Below, in pieces: positions 43,705 through 52,719 of a stretch of DNA of 64,000 nt. The stretch spans positions 186,001 through 250,000 of the forward strand of contig NZ_VFOQ01000002.1 in assembly GCF_006716205.1 (NCBI RefSeq), read 5' to 3'. Both the position numbers and the translations under genes were made by a program. The notes beneath the pieces were generated by a model. That model was not told where the DNA came from, searched no databases, and worked only from the letters and a program-made list of their open reading frames with translations. This DNA comes from Oryzihumus leptocrescens (GTDB lineage: Bacteria; Actinomycetota; Actinomycetes; Actinomycetales; Dermatophilaceae). The first letter of the stretch is position 1. Every line of letters begins with the position of its first letter.

Positions 43705-45168
43705 TCAGCCGCGGGCCGACCCCAGGCCGAGGACAACAGCCAGACCGAGGGCGCTGCGCGGCTCATACGGTCCGCGCCACAGGCCGCCGTGGACCGCGCC
43801 GAACGCCTCGTCCTGCCACGGGTGCTCGTGCGCCGGGGTTCCGGCGCGCAGGTCGTGCACGAGCAGCGCGGCCATGAGCACATTGCTGGTGGCGGGCTCG
43901 AACACCTCGATCCCGAAGCGGTGCGCCCCGGCATAGGCCGCAGCCAGGGCCCGGTTCTTCACCACCGAGCGGGTCCGGGTCGGCGGGGCGACCTTGAGGG
44001 ACACCACGCTGCCCGCCGCCCGGGCCGTCGTGGCTCGCCAGCGCTGCAGCCGCTTGGCCAGGGCGTAGTTGGGTCCCTGCTGGGGGACCAGGCTGTCGTT
44101 GACGCCGGGGTCGGCGCCGGGGGCGTAGTTGCGGCGCAGCAGCCGGCCGCCGCTGAGCACCCGCAGCGGCTGGCGCAGCAGGGTGCGCGCCCCGGCGTGG
44201 TCGTAGGCGTAGCCGGACCGGGCCACCGCGTCGGCGGGTACGGCGAACACGTCGGTGGGCGTGGCCAGGAAGGCCAGCGCCACGTCGTCCCGGCGGCGCT
44301 GGAGCTCGACGGTCAGCGCGTCGACCGCCATCGCCACGCGGACGTTGGTCGCGCCGTCGGCGTAGACGTAGTTGCCCAGCACCAGCGGGCCCTCGATGCC
44401 GGTCAGCCAGTCGGCCACCTGTGGCAGGCGGTGGACCAGGTCGGCGCCGGCCCGCTGCTCCAGGGGGCGCGGGTCGGAGGTCACCGGGGCCGGCAGCTGC
44501 AGCCGGCCGGCCGACCGCGACGTCAGCTCCGCCAGCCGCGACCACACCTCCGGCCGGGGCAGATCGACGCCGACGACGTCCCCGCCCCAGCCGAGCAGCG
44601 CCCGCAGCGGGCCCATCTCCGAGCCGGCGCCCAGCACGACCACCCGCTGGTCGGACAGGTCCAGCCACTCCGGGTGGGCCTGCACCTCGCGCACCGCCTC
44701 GGCCGCGCTGGGCTCGAGGACTCCGTCCTCCTCCCACGCGTCGAGCCGGCGCCGCAGCGCGTCACCGCGCAGGCGCTCGCCGTGCCATGGCAGGGACAGC
44801 TCGCGCTCGGGCTCGCCGCGGCCCTCGATGACCTCGGTGCCGAGCGGGTCGGCGTCGCCGGGGAGGGCGAACGACTCGGCCAGGCCCACCTCGTCGCCGG
44901 ACTCCAGCCGCACCCGCATCCGGTCGTGCAGCGAGGCCAGGCCGTCGGCCGCGATGGTGCGGGCGGCATCGGGGGAGAGCAGCCCGGCCTCCAGCAGCCG
45001 GCGGAAGTGGGTCACGTAGCCGTGCCGCCAGCTCGTCTCCTGTTCCGCGGCCCGCGACCCCACCGGGTCCACCGCCCGCAGCGCGTCGGCCACGACGGCC
45101 CGCCCGAGGGCGGAGGTGCTGCGCGCCCCGTCGACCTCGGGGAAGACGACTCCGGTGCTGTCGGACAT
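43705..45168 (-). CDS. Uncharacterised protein with Rossmann-like nucleotide-binding motif
   Basis: 487 residues, cytoplasmic. A glycine-rich turn RVVVLGAGSEMGPLRALLGW (about 175-195) followed by VVGVDLPRPE looks like an NAD(P)- or SAM-binding Rossmann start. The rest, including NYVYADGATNVRVAMAVDAL and QQGPNYALAKRLQRW, is distinctive but matches no family I can name. ATG with GAGGAGAG upstream gives a secure start. Between pckG and the Gly/Gln-rich gene with no clear operon partner. Function unknown; dehydrogenase/reductase or methyltransferase would fit the motif. Confidence 0.8.
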   Translation of the reverse strand: MSDSTGVVFPEVDGARSTSALGRAVVADALRAVDPVGSRAAEQETSWRHGYVTHFRRLLEAGLLSPDAARTIAADGLASLHDRMRVRLESGDEVGLAESFALPGDADPLGTEVIEGRGEPERELSLPWHGERLRGDALRRRLDAWEEDGVLEPSAAEAVREVQAHPEWLDLSDQRVVVLGAGSEMGPLRALLGWGGDVVGVDLPRPEVWSRLAELTSRSAGRLQLPAPVTSDPRPLEQRAGADLVHRLPQVADWLTGIEGPLVLGNYVYADGATNVRVAMAVDALTVELQRRRDDVALAFLATPTDVFAVPADAVARSGYAYDHAGARTLLRQPLRVLSGGRLLRRNYAPGADPGVNDSLVPQQGPNYALAKRLQRWRATTARAAGSVVSLKVAPPTRTRSVVKNRALAAAYAGAHRFGIEVFEPATSNVLMAALLVHDLRAGTPAHEHPWQDEAFGAVHGGLWRGPYEPRSALGLAVVLGLGSARG

Positions 45169-45245
45169 GGCTCTCCTCGGGTGCCGGGGGTGACCCGGCC
45201 ATCATGCTGGGCGGTGACCGGCACGGCATACCGGAGGGGGATGCG

Positions 45246-45282
45246 CAGGGGCCCGGCACGCAGGCTGCGTGCCGGGCCCCTG
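45246..45282. terminator. Terminator of pckG
   Basis: Perfect 17-base arms (45246-45262 and 45266-45282) with a 3-base loop, 18 bases after the pckG stop on the minus strand. Confidence 0.88.
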
Positions 45283-45299
45283 AGGCGTATGCCGGGTGG

Positions 45300-47162
45300 C
45301 TACTTCACGCCGAGGCGGGCCTTGAGGCCGTCCAGCTCGGTCCACAGCGTCGTCGGCAGCGTCGGGCCGAACTTGTCGAACCACTCCTGGATCTGCGGGA
45401 TCTCCGCGGCCCACTCGTCGGCGTCGACGTTGAGCGCGATCCGCAGCTGCTCCTCGGTCATGTCGAGGCCGTCGGTGTCGAGGGACTCCGGCGTCGGCAC
45501 GTGGCCGATGGGGGTCTCGACCGCCGCCGCGGTGCCCTCGAGGCGCTCCACGACCCACTTGAGGACGCGGGAGTTCTCGCCGAAGCCGGGCCACACGAAG
45601 CCACCGTCGGCGTCGCGACGGAACCAGTTGACGTAGAAGATCTTGGGCAGCTTGGCCGCGTCCGCGTCCTTGCCGACCTTGATCCAGTGGTTGAAGTAGT
45701 CGCCGGCGTTGTAGCCGATGAACGGCAGCATCGCCATCGGGTCGCGGCGCACGACGCCCACGGCGCCGGTGGCGGCAGCGGTGGTCTCGGAGGAGAGCGT
45801 CGCGCCCATGAAGGTGCCGTGCACCCAGTCGCGGGCCTCGGTGACCAGCGGGATGGTCGTCTTGCGGCGGCCACCGAACAGGATCGCCGAGATCGGCACG
45901 CCCTGCGGGTCGTCGTACTCCGGCGCCAGGATCGGGCACTGCTCGATCGGGGTGCAGAAGCGGCTGTTGGGGTGGCTGCTCGGCTCGGTCGACTCGGGCG
46001 TCCAGTCGCGGCCCTTCCAGTCGATCAGGTGGGCCGGCTTCTCCTCGGTCATGCCCTCCCACCAGATGTCACCGTCGTCGGTCAGGGCGACGTTGGTGAA
46101 CACCGAGTTGCCCTTGGCGATGGTGCGCATCGCGTTGGGGTTGGTGTCCCAGCCGGTGCCCGGCGCGACGCCGAACAGGCCGAACTCGGGGTTGACGGCG
46201 TAGAGGCGGCCGTCCTTGCCGAACTTCATCCAGGCGATGTCGTCGCCGAGGGTCTCGACCTTCCAGCCCGGGATGGTCGGCTCGAGCATGGCCAGGTTGG
46301 TCTTGCCACAGGCGCTCGGGAACGCGGCGGCGATGTACTTGACCGTGCCCTCGGGGGAGGTGAGCTTGAGGATGAGCATGTGCTCGGCCAGCCAGCCCTC
46401 GTCGCGGGCCATGACGCTGGCGATCCGCAGGGAGTAGCACTTCTTGCCGAGCAGGGCGTTGCCGCCGTAGCCGGAGCCGTAGCTCCAGATCATCCGCTCC
46501 TCGGGGAACTGCACGATGTACTTGGTGTCGCTGCACGGCCAGGCGACGTCCTTCTGGCCGGGCTCGAGCGGGGCGCCCACGGAGTGCAGGGCGGGGACGA
46601 AGTCGGCGTCGAGCTCCTCGATCCGCTTCAGGACCTTGGTGCCGATGCGAGCCATGACGCGCATCGAGGCGACGACGTAGGCGGAGTCGGTGATCTCCAC
46701 GCCGAACATCGGCTTGTCGGCGTTGAGGTGCCCCATGACGAAGGGGATGACATAGAGGGTCCGGCCCTTCATCGACCCCCGGTAGAGGTCGGTCATGATC
46801 GCCTTCATCTCGTCCGGCGCCATCCAGTTGTTGGTGGGGCCGGCGTCCTTCTCCTCGACGGAGCAGATGTAGGTCCGGTCCTCGACCCGCGCGACGTCGC
46901 TGGGGTCGGAGGCGCAGTGGAACGAGTTGGGCTTGAGGTCCTCGTTGAGCCGGGTGAAGGTGCCGACCTCGACGAGCTCGTCGGTCAGCGCCTTCCACTC
47001 CTCGTCCGACCCGGTGACCCAGTGGATGCGGTCCGGCGTCGTGAGGGCGGCAACCTCAGCAACCCAGGACGCGAGCCGGGCGTGGGTGGTGCTGCCGTCA
47101 CTCGGGATCTCGGCGCCAGGCGTGGCCGTGGCGGGGGTTGCTGTGGTCGTCTCAGTCGTCAT
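45300..47162 (-). CDS. pckG: Phosphoenolpyruvate carboxykinase (GTP)
   Basis: 620-residue GTP-dependent PEPCK that turns oxaloacetate into PEP for gluconeogenesis. The kinase P-loop is [14 protein letters not shown] with the reactive hypermobile Cys, the metal site follows in [13 protein letters not shown], the PEP/oxaloacetate site is in [10 protein letters not shown], and guanine binding involves [10 protein letters not shown] and NPNSRF-like elements near NSRFCTP. N-terminal Thr/Ala stretch is variable in the family. ATG at 47162 used; the longer upstream frame is non-coding control DNA. A 540-base upstream region holds two candidate operator sites, consistent with carbon-source control. 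Confidence 0.96.
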   Translation of the reverse strand: MTTETTTATPATATPGAEIPSDGSTTHARLASWVAEVAALTTPDRIHWVTGSDEEWKALTDELVEVGTFTRLNEDLKPNSFHCASDPSDVARVEDRTYICSVEEKDAGPTNNWMAPDEMKAIMTDLYRGSMKGRTLYVIPFVMGHLNADKPMFGVEITDSAYVVASMRVMARIGTKVLKRIEELDADFVPALHSVGAPLEPGQKDVAWPCSDTKYIVQFPEERMIWSYGSGYGGNALLGKKCYSLRIASVMARDEGWLAEHMLILKLTSPEGTVKYIAAAFPSACGKTNLAMLEPTIPGWKVETLGDDIAWMKFGKDGRLYAVNPEFGLFGVAPGTGWDTNPNAMRTIAKGNSVFTNVALTDDGDIWWEGMTEEKPAHLIDWKGRDWTPESTEPSSHPNSRFCTPIEQCPILAPEYDDPQGVPISAILFGGRRKTTIPLVTEARDWVHGTFMGATLSSETTAAATGAVGVVRRDPMAMLPFIGYNAGDYFNHWIKVGKDADAAKLPKIFYVNWFRRDADGGFVWPGFGENSRVLKWVVERLEGTAAAVETPIGHVPTPESLDTDGLDMTEEQLRIALNVDADEWAAEIPQIQEWFDKFGPTLPTTLWTELDGLKARLGVK

Positions 47163-47383
47163 GAGATCGGGCCATCCCTTTCGCGCGGCGACCGCGTGCT
47201 GGTCGCCTGCGTCAGTTGCGGTGGTGCGTCCGATGTGGGCCCCGCGCCGCCCCTTCGTCGGGCGACGCTTGCTACAGCCCCCGACGGAGTTGGCGACATG
47301 GTGTCCACATGGTGAACGCGCTTGTGGTTGCCAAGGTAGCCCCGGTCCAAGGGTGGGCGGAACCGTCGTGTTCGGCGCTCGCT

Positions 47384-47399
47384 CGTGAAACGTCTCACA
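47384..47399. promoter_or_regulatory. CRP/GlxR-like site upstream of pckG
   Basis: CGTGAAACGTCTCACA, i.e. GTGA-N6-TCAC with near-consensus flanks (TGTGA-N6-TCACA). 222 bases before the pckG start. Family knowledge: cAMP-responsive CRP/GlxR regulators bind this form and control gluconeogenic genes. Confidence 0.55.
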
Positions 47400-47418
47400 A
47401 AGTCCGGTTGTTTGTCGG

Positions 47419-47442
47419 TTTCTTGCAATGACCTGCAAGAAA
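47419..47442. promoter_or_regulatory. Perfect 9+6+9 palindrome TTTCTTGCA/TGCAAGAAA
   Basis: Arms at 47419-47427 and 47434-47442; a further CTGCAAGA occurs at 47455-47462. TTGCA/TGCAA half-sites recall LacI-family sugar regulators such as MalR in actinobacteria, or RamB-type sites. Target could be pckG (minus) or the tRNA. Confidence 0.5.
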
Positions 47443-47701
47443 GCGACCGATTCGCTGCAAGATCGGTTGCGGAGAGGGGCCCTTCGGCCCTGTGCCGGCC
47501 CTGCCCGTACGCCGGGTGCCAGGGGTCCGGAGGAGGGCCCGGGATGGGGGTGGCCGGGTCGGTCGTCGGCCTCGCCGGCCCGGGTGCTTCCAGGCCGTCC
47601 GTTGGGGTGCTTCGGGCGGTCCGCGGACCGCGATTTCGCGCCACGGTCGGGCTCGGGTATTCTCATCTCCCGTTGCGCCGGACCAGTCCGGAGAGCGGCA
47701 A

Positions 47702-47774
47702 GCGCCCGTAGCTCAACGGATAGAGCATTTGACTACGGATCAAAAGGTTAGGGGTTCGAATCCCTTCGGGCGCG
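47702..47774 (+). tRNA. tRNA-Arg (anticodon ACG)
   Basis: Acceptor arms GCGCCCG/CGGGCGC, anticodon stem-loop TTTGA-CTACGGA-TCAAA giving ACG (A34 to be edited to inosine), T-arm GGGGTTCGAATCCCT-type. 73 bases, CCA not encoded. Confidence 0.97.
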
Positions 47775-47787
47775 CTCTGTGTTGAGA

Positions 47788-47820
47788 CAGAAGAAGGAGC
47801 CCCGACCGCTTCCACACGGT
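47788..47820 (+). repeat. 33-bp direct repeat, copy 1 (terminator of tRNA-Arg)
   Basis: Begins CAGAAGAAGGAGCCCC, starting 14 bases after the tRNA. It covers the left arm, loop and first four bases of the right arm of the tRNA terminator. Identical to 49679-49711. Confidence 0.85.
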
Positions 47821-47827
47821 CGGGGCT
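47798..47827 (+). terminator. Terminator of tRNA-Arg
   Basis: Arms AGCCCCGACCG and CGGTCGGGGCT with an 8-base loop, followed by TCTGCTGTCT. Confidence 0.85.
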
Positions 47828-47887
47828 TCTGCTGTCTCCGGGGGTCAGGGGTCCCGCCAAGTGGTGCGCTGTGCCACGCTGGTCGCC

Positions 47888-48052
47888 GTGGGCAGATCCG
47901 CCCGGCTCGTCCTGTTCGTCGCTGCCGTCGTTGCCTGCGTGGTGAGCGTGGCCCTGGGCCTGACCACGCACAACCTGTTCGCGCTGCTGATGGCCGCTGG
48001 CATGCTCAGCGTGGCCATCTCTCAGTTCGCCGAGCTGCGCCTGATGAAGTGA
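47888..48052 (+). CDS. Small two-span membrane protein (54 aa)
   Basis: From the GTG at 47888 the frame encodes two hydrophobic helices (about 8-28 and 30-46) with an RSAR start and a charged end (AELRLMK). No known domain. Good third-position GC and a clean membrane-protein profile argue for a real gene, but no clear ribosome site is seen. Lies within the 33-bp direct repeats. Confidence 0.55.
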   Translation: MGRSARLVLFVAAVVACVVSVALGLTTHNLFALLMAAGMLSVAISQFAELRLMK

Positions 48053-48271
48053 GCCGCCAGTAAGCCACACCCCTCCGGCCGCGGACCTTCACCCTTCCCG
48101 AACCGTGGACCCGGCATCGCCTGGCCGAGCCACGAGGCTCCACTTCCCGTCGCGATGTCGCCCGAATCCGAGTCGGCTCGATTAGCCTCGGTCGCACCGT
48201 CTAGACGGCGCCAACATGTCCGTCGTGAATGACGTGGGGGCTTGCTGCACAGGCGGGCCGTCAAGGGATGG

Positions 48272-49588
48272 ATGGACACATGGCAGGCACTCATGATGGG
48301 TGATGTGCAGCGACCTGACCTCGGTGCCGGTGCGGGCGTGCCCCCCGAGGGGGCTGACTCAACGCCCGGCCCAGGGGACCGCGCGAGGCGAAGTGCGCAC
48401 CGACGGCAGCTGCGCGACCCTGCTGTCGTCAGGAGGCGACGACGCCACCGTCTGCTGTGGGCAGCGCCCCTCGTCGGGCTGCTGTTGTGGGCGACGGTGT
48501 CGTATGCCACGTGGATGACGCAGCCGACGAGCATGTCTCCGGGCGTGCGCAGCGTCGAGTGGGTGAGATCCGAGGTGCCTTTCGGCAACCCGCTGATCGA
48601 CGAGGTCGAGCACCTCTACTACAGCGCGACCGCGCCGAAGAAGGGCGGGCCGTCGCTGAAGAGGCTGCCGGCAGTCGGGGTGAGCCGGCCGCCAAGCCGC
48701 CCGGGGGCTCCGACGTCCCCTGCTCAGGCCATCGCCTGGCCGAGGCCCATCACGCCGGTCTTCCCACACCCGCTGGACGGTGAGGGCATCTGGGCGCCCG
48801 CCGGCCCGCCGATCGACAAGGGGCAACCGGTGCTGGTGTCGACCTACCGCCCTGAGGTCGACTATCCGGGCATCGTCGCGTACGTCGGCTGGTTCGACCA
48901 CACGCGCACCGCGATCGGCTACTACCCCGGCCGCTACGAGCCGCCGCACGCAGCCGTGCGCGGGCCGATGATGGTCCCGAGCTCCCAGCGTTCGCGGTTG
49001 CTCGCCACCTTCAACGGCGGCTTCACCTACGTGGACGGCCACAACGGCTCGACCGACAACGGCCTTGTGAACGAGCCGCTGAAGCGCGGTAACGCGACGC
49101 TCGTGGGCTATCGCGACGGTCGGCTCGACATCGTGAACTGGACCGGCGGCCGGACCACGGGGCCGGACGTGGCGTGGGCCCGCCAGAGCCTGGCGCCGAT
49201 CGTCGAGAACGGCCGCGTCAACCCTGCGTTGAACGCGGACCCGAACAGCCCGCAGTGGGGGTACACGCTCGGCGGGGTCACCCGCGTCTGGCGCACCGGC
49301 GTCGGCATCGACGCACGCGGCAACCTCATCTACGTCGCCGCCCCCGGCCAGACGGTGATCACCCTCGCCAGGATCCTCCAGCACGTCGGTGCGGTGCGGG
49401 CGATGGAGTTCGACATCAACCCTGAATGGCACACATTCATCACCTACAGCCACCTCCACGGCCTCGACCCGACCGAGGTCGGACCCAACCCGATGCAGTC
49501 GGACCACCGCTACCTCGTCCCCGACGACCGTGACTTCTTCGCGGTCTACCAACGATCGCCCGGTCCGGTCACCGTCCCGTTCACGTAG
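48272..49588 (+). CDS. Membrane-anchored phosphodiester-glycosidase-family protein
   Basis: 438 residues. Arg-rich cytoplasmic start, one span (about 67-87), a Pro-rich linker, then a NAGPA/DUF2233-like domain with LLATFNGGFTYVDGHNGSTD, GYTLGGVTRVWRTGVGIDARGN (in two pieces) and MEFDINPEWHTF. The last motif replaces the usual NLDGGGSTTM ending, so this is a divergent member and catalysis is unsure. ATG at 48272 has AAGGG upstream; a TTG at 48242 is the longer option. It is the main cargo between the two 33-bp repeats. Confidence 0.75.
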   Translation: MDTWQALMMGDVQRPDLGAGAGVPPEGADSTPGPGDRARRSAHRRQLRDPAVVRRRRRHRLLWAAPLVGLLLWATVSYATWMTQPTSMSPGVRSVEWVRSEVPFGNPLIDEVEHLYYSATAPKKGGPSLKRLPAVGVSRPPSRPGAPTSPAQAIAWPRPITPVFPHPLDGEGIWAPAGPPIDKGQPVLVSTYRPEVDYPGIVAYVGWFDHTRTAIGYYPGRYEPPHAAVRGPMMVPSSQRSRLLATFNGGFTYVDGHNGSTDNGLVNEPLKRGNATLVGYRDGRLDIVNWTGGRTTGPDVAWARQSLAPIVENGRVNPALNADPNSPQWGYTLGGVTRVWRTGVGIDARGNLIYVAAPGQTVITLARILQHVGAVRAMEFDINPEWHTFITYSHLHGLDPTEVGPNPMQSDHRYLVPDDRDFFAVYQRSPGPVTVPFT

Positions 49589-49678
49589 GCAGTCCGCCGG
49601 CTCGTCGCCGACGCGGCCACCTTTTGTCGCACATCCCTGGCCCAAGGCACAGCGGCCGTCCCTGCATCGGAGCGGAGT

Positions 49679-49711
49679 CAGAAGAAGGAGCCCCGACCGC
49701 TTCCACACGGT
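49679..49711 (+). repeat. 33-bp direct repeat, copy 2
   Basis: Identical to 47788-47820, but the sequence then diverges inside what would be the right arm, so no terminator forms. Suggests an attachment-site scar. Confidence 0.8.
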
Positions 49712-49867
49712 TGCCCGCAGCGGGGCGGCCTTGTCCTCGCTGGGGTCCGCGGTCAGCACCTGCCCGTCGTTCCGAGGAAGGACAGCCCGCTGGTGCCGGC
49801 GGTGAAGCGGACGCCACCGAGTGCACGACAGGCCGCCGCGGGTCGTCGATTGTCCCGACGTGAGGAC

Positions 49868-50554
49868 TCAGAGGCTCCGGACGCGCAGCACCCCGGTCAA
49901 CGTCGGGAGGGTGAACTCGCCGCAGGTCGTCTCGGGTCTGCTCCCGAGGAAGGCGCGGATACGACCCAGCGTGGCCTCTTGTTCCTGTTCTGGCATGACC
50001 AGTAGCCCCGCGCGCGTCGCGATGGTCGCGGCCAGAGAATCGGCCGTGCGGCGCTGCCCGTGTGGAAACACCTCCTGTTCCGGCGAACCGAACCGAGCGA
50101 CCACACCCGTCACCGGAAGATGCAGCTGGGCCGTCTCGGCCCGCCAGCTCTCGGGCGTGTCACGCGGGCCGATGGCCGCGCTGCCGCTGACTCGCGCAAG
50201 CTCGGCAACCCATGGGACCCGGTCGTCCATGAGGTTCCACAGGCCGGCCAGGAGCCTTTGGGTGCGAGCACCCTGGCGATCTCCGGGCCCGCGACGGCCA
50301 TGTCGAACCAGTGCACGCCGCAGCTCGGCCAGCATCGCCGGGTCGGGTTCAACTGCAATGACGTCGATTCCCAGCGCGATCAGCGTGGCTGTGAGCTTGC
50401 CGGTGCCGGCGCCCAGGTCGAGCACGCGCGGGCCGGGTGCCGGCTCGAGGGCCCAGCGCACCGCGGCCTGCGCGTAGTCCGGACGGTGCTCGGCGTAAGC
50501 GACCGCCGCGGAGCCGAACGAGGAGGCATGACGTAGCCGGTCATCCTGGTCCAC
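49868..50554 (-). pseudogene. SAM-dependent methyltransferase, damaged by internal deletion and frameshift
   Basis: The N terminus has motif I (VLDLGAGTGKLTATL) and VIAVEPDPAMLAELRRA, and the C-terminal half (LLAGLWNLMDDRVPW onward) is normal for this Methyltransf_11 group. Between them the open frame reads an Arg/Gly-rich string, while the family sequence VHWFDMAVAGPEIARVLAPKG appears in the next frame (about 50263-50328), in two stretches of 20 or fewer. About 30 residues that normally precede it are missing. So a deletion shifted the frame and a one-base loss (AAAGG-CTCC near 50265) restored it. The frame is still open, but the core is scrambled and activity is unlikely. Confidence 0.75.
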
Positions 50555-50636
50555 GCGGTCACGCTATCGGTGCGGCAAAGCTCTCCGGGGCAATCGCGGA
50601 TGGACGAATCGGTGTCCAGGTCTGCGCACACGCCGA

Positions 50637-50669
50637 ACCCCGGCCTCCTTCGTTGCGGGAGGCCGGGGT
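50637..50669. terminator. Terminator downstream of the HExxE-type secreted protein gene
   Basis: Twelve-base arms ACCCCGGCCTCC and GGAGGCCGGGGT with a 9-base loop, 21 bases beyond the stop on the minus strand. Confidence 0.82.
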
Positions 50670-50689
50670 CCGTGTGCAGGTGAGGCGTC

Positions 50690-51925
50690 TCAGCAGCCAG
50701 TGGCCGGCTTCTGGAAGCCCGGGTACGGGTTGAGGTCGCCCATGAAGGTGTATCGGCCGCCGGTGCCGCTCTGGCTCGGCTGCGCGGTGGTGTTCGGGCT
50801 CTGCCGGGCAAACCACGGCAGGAGCACCTCATCCTCGGGGTGCCAGGACCCGTCGGCGGAGGCGTTGGTGTCGTAGGTGTTGCCCGGGAGCGTGAAGCCG
50901 ATGCCGACGACCGGGTCACCGGTCTCCATGACGGACGTGCAGCCGTACTGCGGCGCGGTCGGGGTCACCCACGGGTTGACCGTGTTGTTGACGAACGGGT
51001 CATCGCCCCACTCGGCGATCTCGTGGCTGAGTGCGTGGATGTCCTTGATGTAGTCGCCACGAAACGTGCCGGGCGTGCTGTATGCCGAGAAGGCAAACGT
51101 CTGCACGCCCTGGTTGCCGTTGCCGTTGGTGCTGCCGCCGCCGTTGCCGGTCGCCTTCGACGCGCCGTGGTAGCCGATGACGCAGCAGTTGTTGACGCTG
51201 CCCTCGTAGAGCATGACGTTGTTGGTCAGGAAGATCGGCAGGTGGGTGGCGTCGGTGTGCTGCTGACCCATGAGCTGCTGGATCCGGCTGGAGAACCACG
51301 CGTAGTCGACCAGGCCATAGGTGACTCCGCGGGTGTTCTGGTACGCCGACCCCTTGCCGCTCGGGATCGTCATCGTCACCGGCGCCTGAACGGCCGGCTG
51401 ACCCAGGTTCACGTGGTAACCGGTGCCGGTCTTGTTGAACTGCGACCGCATGATCGCGTCCTCGTACTGCACGCCGACGTTGCCGGGCGAGAGCTCGCCG
51501 GCGCCGCCGGTCGACTTCGTCGTGCTCGTGTAGTCCGACGCCTGGAAGATCGGGGACGCCACGGTCCGGTTGACGACGTCGGTGCCGTTGAGCGCGTAGC
51601 CGTCGTTGGCCGAGAAGACGATGTTGACCGGGATGATGTCGGTGGGCACGGTCGAGGCGCTGTTGGTGCTCGGGTCCGTGCCGACCATGTTGTAGCCGTA
51701 GGTGGTTCCGTTGGTCGGGTCCGTGAACGACCCGTTCCAGTGCGGGATCGTCTTGTCGGTGGCCAACGGCGTCGCGCCGGCGGCCTCGGTGAACTCGGCG
51801 CCGGCCGGGTCCATCACGGGCAGGGTCGCCGAGCCGGAGGCGAACGCGGCCGGGGCCGCGCCGACCAGGGCGACGGAGGTCGCCACCGCCGCGGTGAAGG
51901 CGGACAGCCTTGCGAGTCTGTTCAT
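50690..51925 (-). CDS. Secreted protein with HEIAE metal-binding motif
   Basis: 411 residues with a signal peptide ending near AAFASG (about residue 30). The mature part is Thr/Asn/Gly-rich and beta-like. DIHALSHEIAEWGDDPF resembles the HExxE(A)xxDP segment of secreted proteins thought to be zinc-dependent, so a metal site is likely, though it is not the standard HExxH of metzincins. Four or more Cys (NNCCVIGYHG, QYGCTS, ATGC end) could form disulfides. ATG at 51925 with GGGGAGG ahead. Monocistronic, terminator downstream. Extracellular hydrolase is a guess. Confidence 0.8.
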   Translation of the reverse strand: MNRLARLSAFTAAVATSVALVGAAPAAFASGSATLPVMDPAGAEFTEAAGATPLATDKTIPHWNGSFTDPTNGTTYGYNMVGTDPSTNSASTVPTDIIPVNIVFSANDGYALNGTDVVNRTVASPIFQASDYTSTTKSTGGAGELSPGNVGVQYEDAIMRSQFNKTGTGYHVNLGQPAVQAPVTMTIPSGKGSAYQNTRGVTYGLVDYAWFSSRIQQLMGQQHTDATHLPIFLTNNVMLYEGSVNNCCVIGYHGASKATGNGGGSTNGNGNQGVQTFAFSAYSTPGTFRGDYIKDIHALSHEIAEWGDDPFVNNTVNPWVTPTAPQYGCTSVMETGDPVVGIGFTLPGNTYDTNASADGSWHPEDEVLLPWFARQSPNTTAQPSQSGTGGRYTFMGDLNPYPGFQKPATGC

Positions 51926-51970
51926 GAAGTTCCTCCCCTGGGCCACCGCAGGTCCCGGTGGCACGTGAGC

Positions 51971-51992
51971 GCCACCACTAGTGCGTGGTGGC
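51971..51992. promoter_or_regulatory. Inverted repeat upstream of the secreted protein gene
   Basis: GCCACCAC-TAGTGC-GTGGTGGC, 46 bases before the ATG at 51925. Could be an operator or a leader hairpin. Confidence 0.4.
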
Positions 51993-52146
51993 ACGTCGCG
52001 GAGCCTGCACCGTCTTGGGCGGCAGGTGAAGACTTCCACGCCGGTTCACAGGTTCAGGCAGGAGTTCTTACCTCCGCTTTACCCTCCCCTGACCATCGGC
52101 CCGGCGACTGACCGCTGAGGCTTCCCCGCTGTCGAGGTTCGGGTTG

Positions 52147-52719
52147 ATGGGAGACACTTCCCAGGCTCGCGTGAAGCCACCGCCGACGACCAGAAACCCG
52201 GAGGTCGCGTTGCCCGTCTCGAATCCCTGGCTTGCTGGACCCACGCCGACGGCGCGGTTACCGCGAGAGCAGCTCGAGGAACGCATCCTCAACCTGCTCA
52301 GCAGCCAGAACATGTGCGTCCTCGCCACGACGAGCGACGACGGCCCCGCGGCCACGCCCGTGCGCTACTACCACCTGGGTCTGGAGGTCATGTTCACTGC
52401 CGCGCCGCGCTCACCGAAGATGCGGAACCTGCGCGCCGACAACCGGATCTCGGTCGGCATCTTCGCCCCGCTGGTCGGCCAGGCGAGCAGCCGTGGAGCG
52501 CAGATCTTTGGCACAGCGCGCACGCTGGAGCGCGACCACGCCGAGGTGGACGGCTACTGGGAGGCGTTCCGCTGGCAGTCCGACCACGTCGAGCGCTCCC
52601 GTGACCTCACCGATCCGCCGCAGGATCCGCTCACCGTCGTCACGCCGACCAGGATCGTCTACACCGAGCACTGGCTGCGCCGCGAGGGCTACGCCCCCCG
52701 ACAACATTGGCACCTGTGA
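52147..52719 (+). CDS. Pyridoxamine 5'-phosphate oxidase-like flavin-binding protein
   Basis: 190 residues of the PNPOx split-barrel fold. After a ~30-residue disordered start come LLSSQNMCVLATTSDDGPAAT-type strands, TPVRYYHLG and RSPKMRNLRADNRISVGIF, which is the usual core of F420/FMN-binding members. Specific reaction unknown; such proteins reduce or sense flavins, F420 or haem. ATG at 52147 (a TTG directly before it is also in frame). Its stop overlaps the next small ORF (GTGA). Confidence 0.82.
   Translation: MGDTSQARVKPPPTTRNPEVALPVSNPWLAGPTPTARLPREQLEERILNLLSSQNMCVLATTSDDGPAATPVRYYHLGLEVMFTAAPRSPKMRNLRADNRISVGIFAPLVGQASSRGAQIFGTARTLERDHAEVDGYWEAFRWQSDHVERSRDLTDPPQDPLTVVTPTRIVYTEHWLRREGYAPRQHWHL

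Larger units (their letters stand above)
47163..47701. other. Long upstream region of pckG, up to tRNA-Arg
   Basis: 539 bases without a supported gene. Contains a CRP-like site (47384-47399), a 24-base palindrome (47419-47442), an ACCGAT/ATCGGT repeat (47446-47467), and a doubled CACCATGT close to pckG (near 47300-47312, minus strand). The last 230 bases lead into the tRNA and read as promoter DNA. Confidence 0.5.

Noticed and set aside
45204-47315. 703-codon plus-strand frame opposite pckG
   Set aside because: Antisense artefact; pckG on the minus strand is unmistakable.
47663-48070. Minus-strand frame reading [15 protein letters not shown] through tRNA-Arg
   Set aside because: A well-known false protein produced by translating a tRNA-Arg gene.
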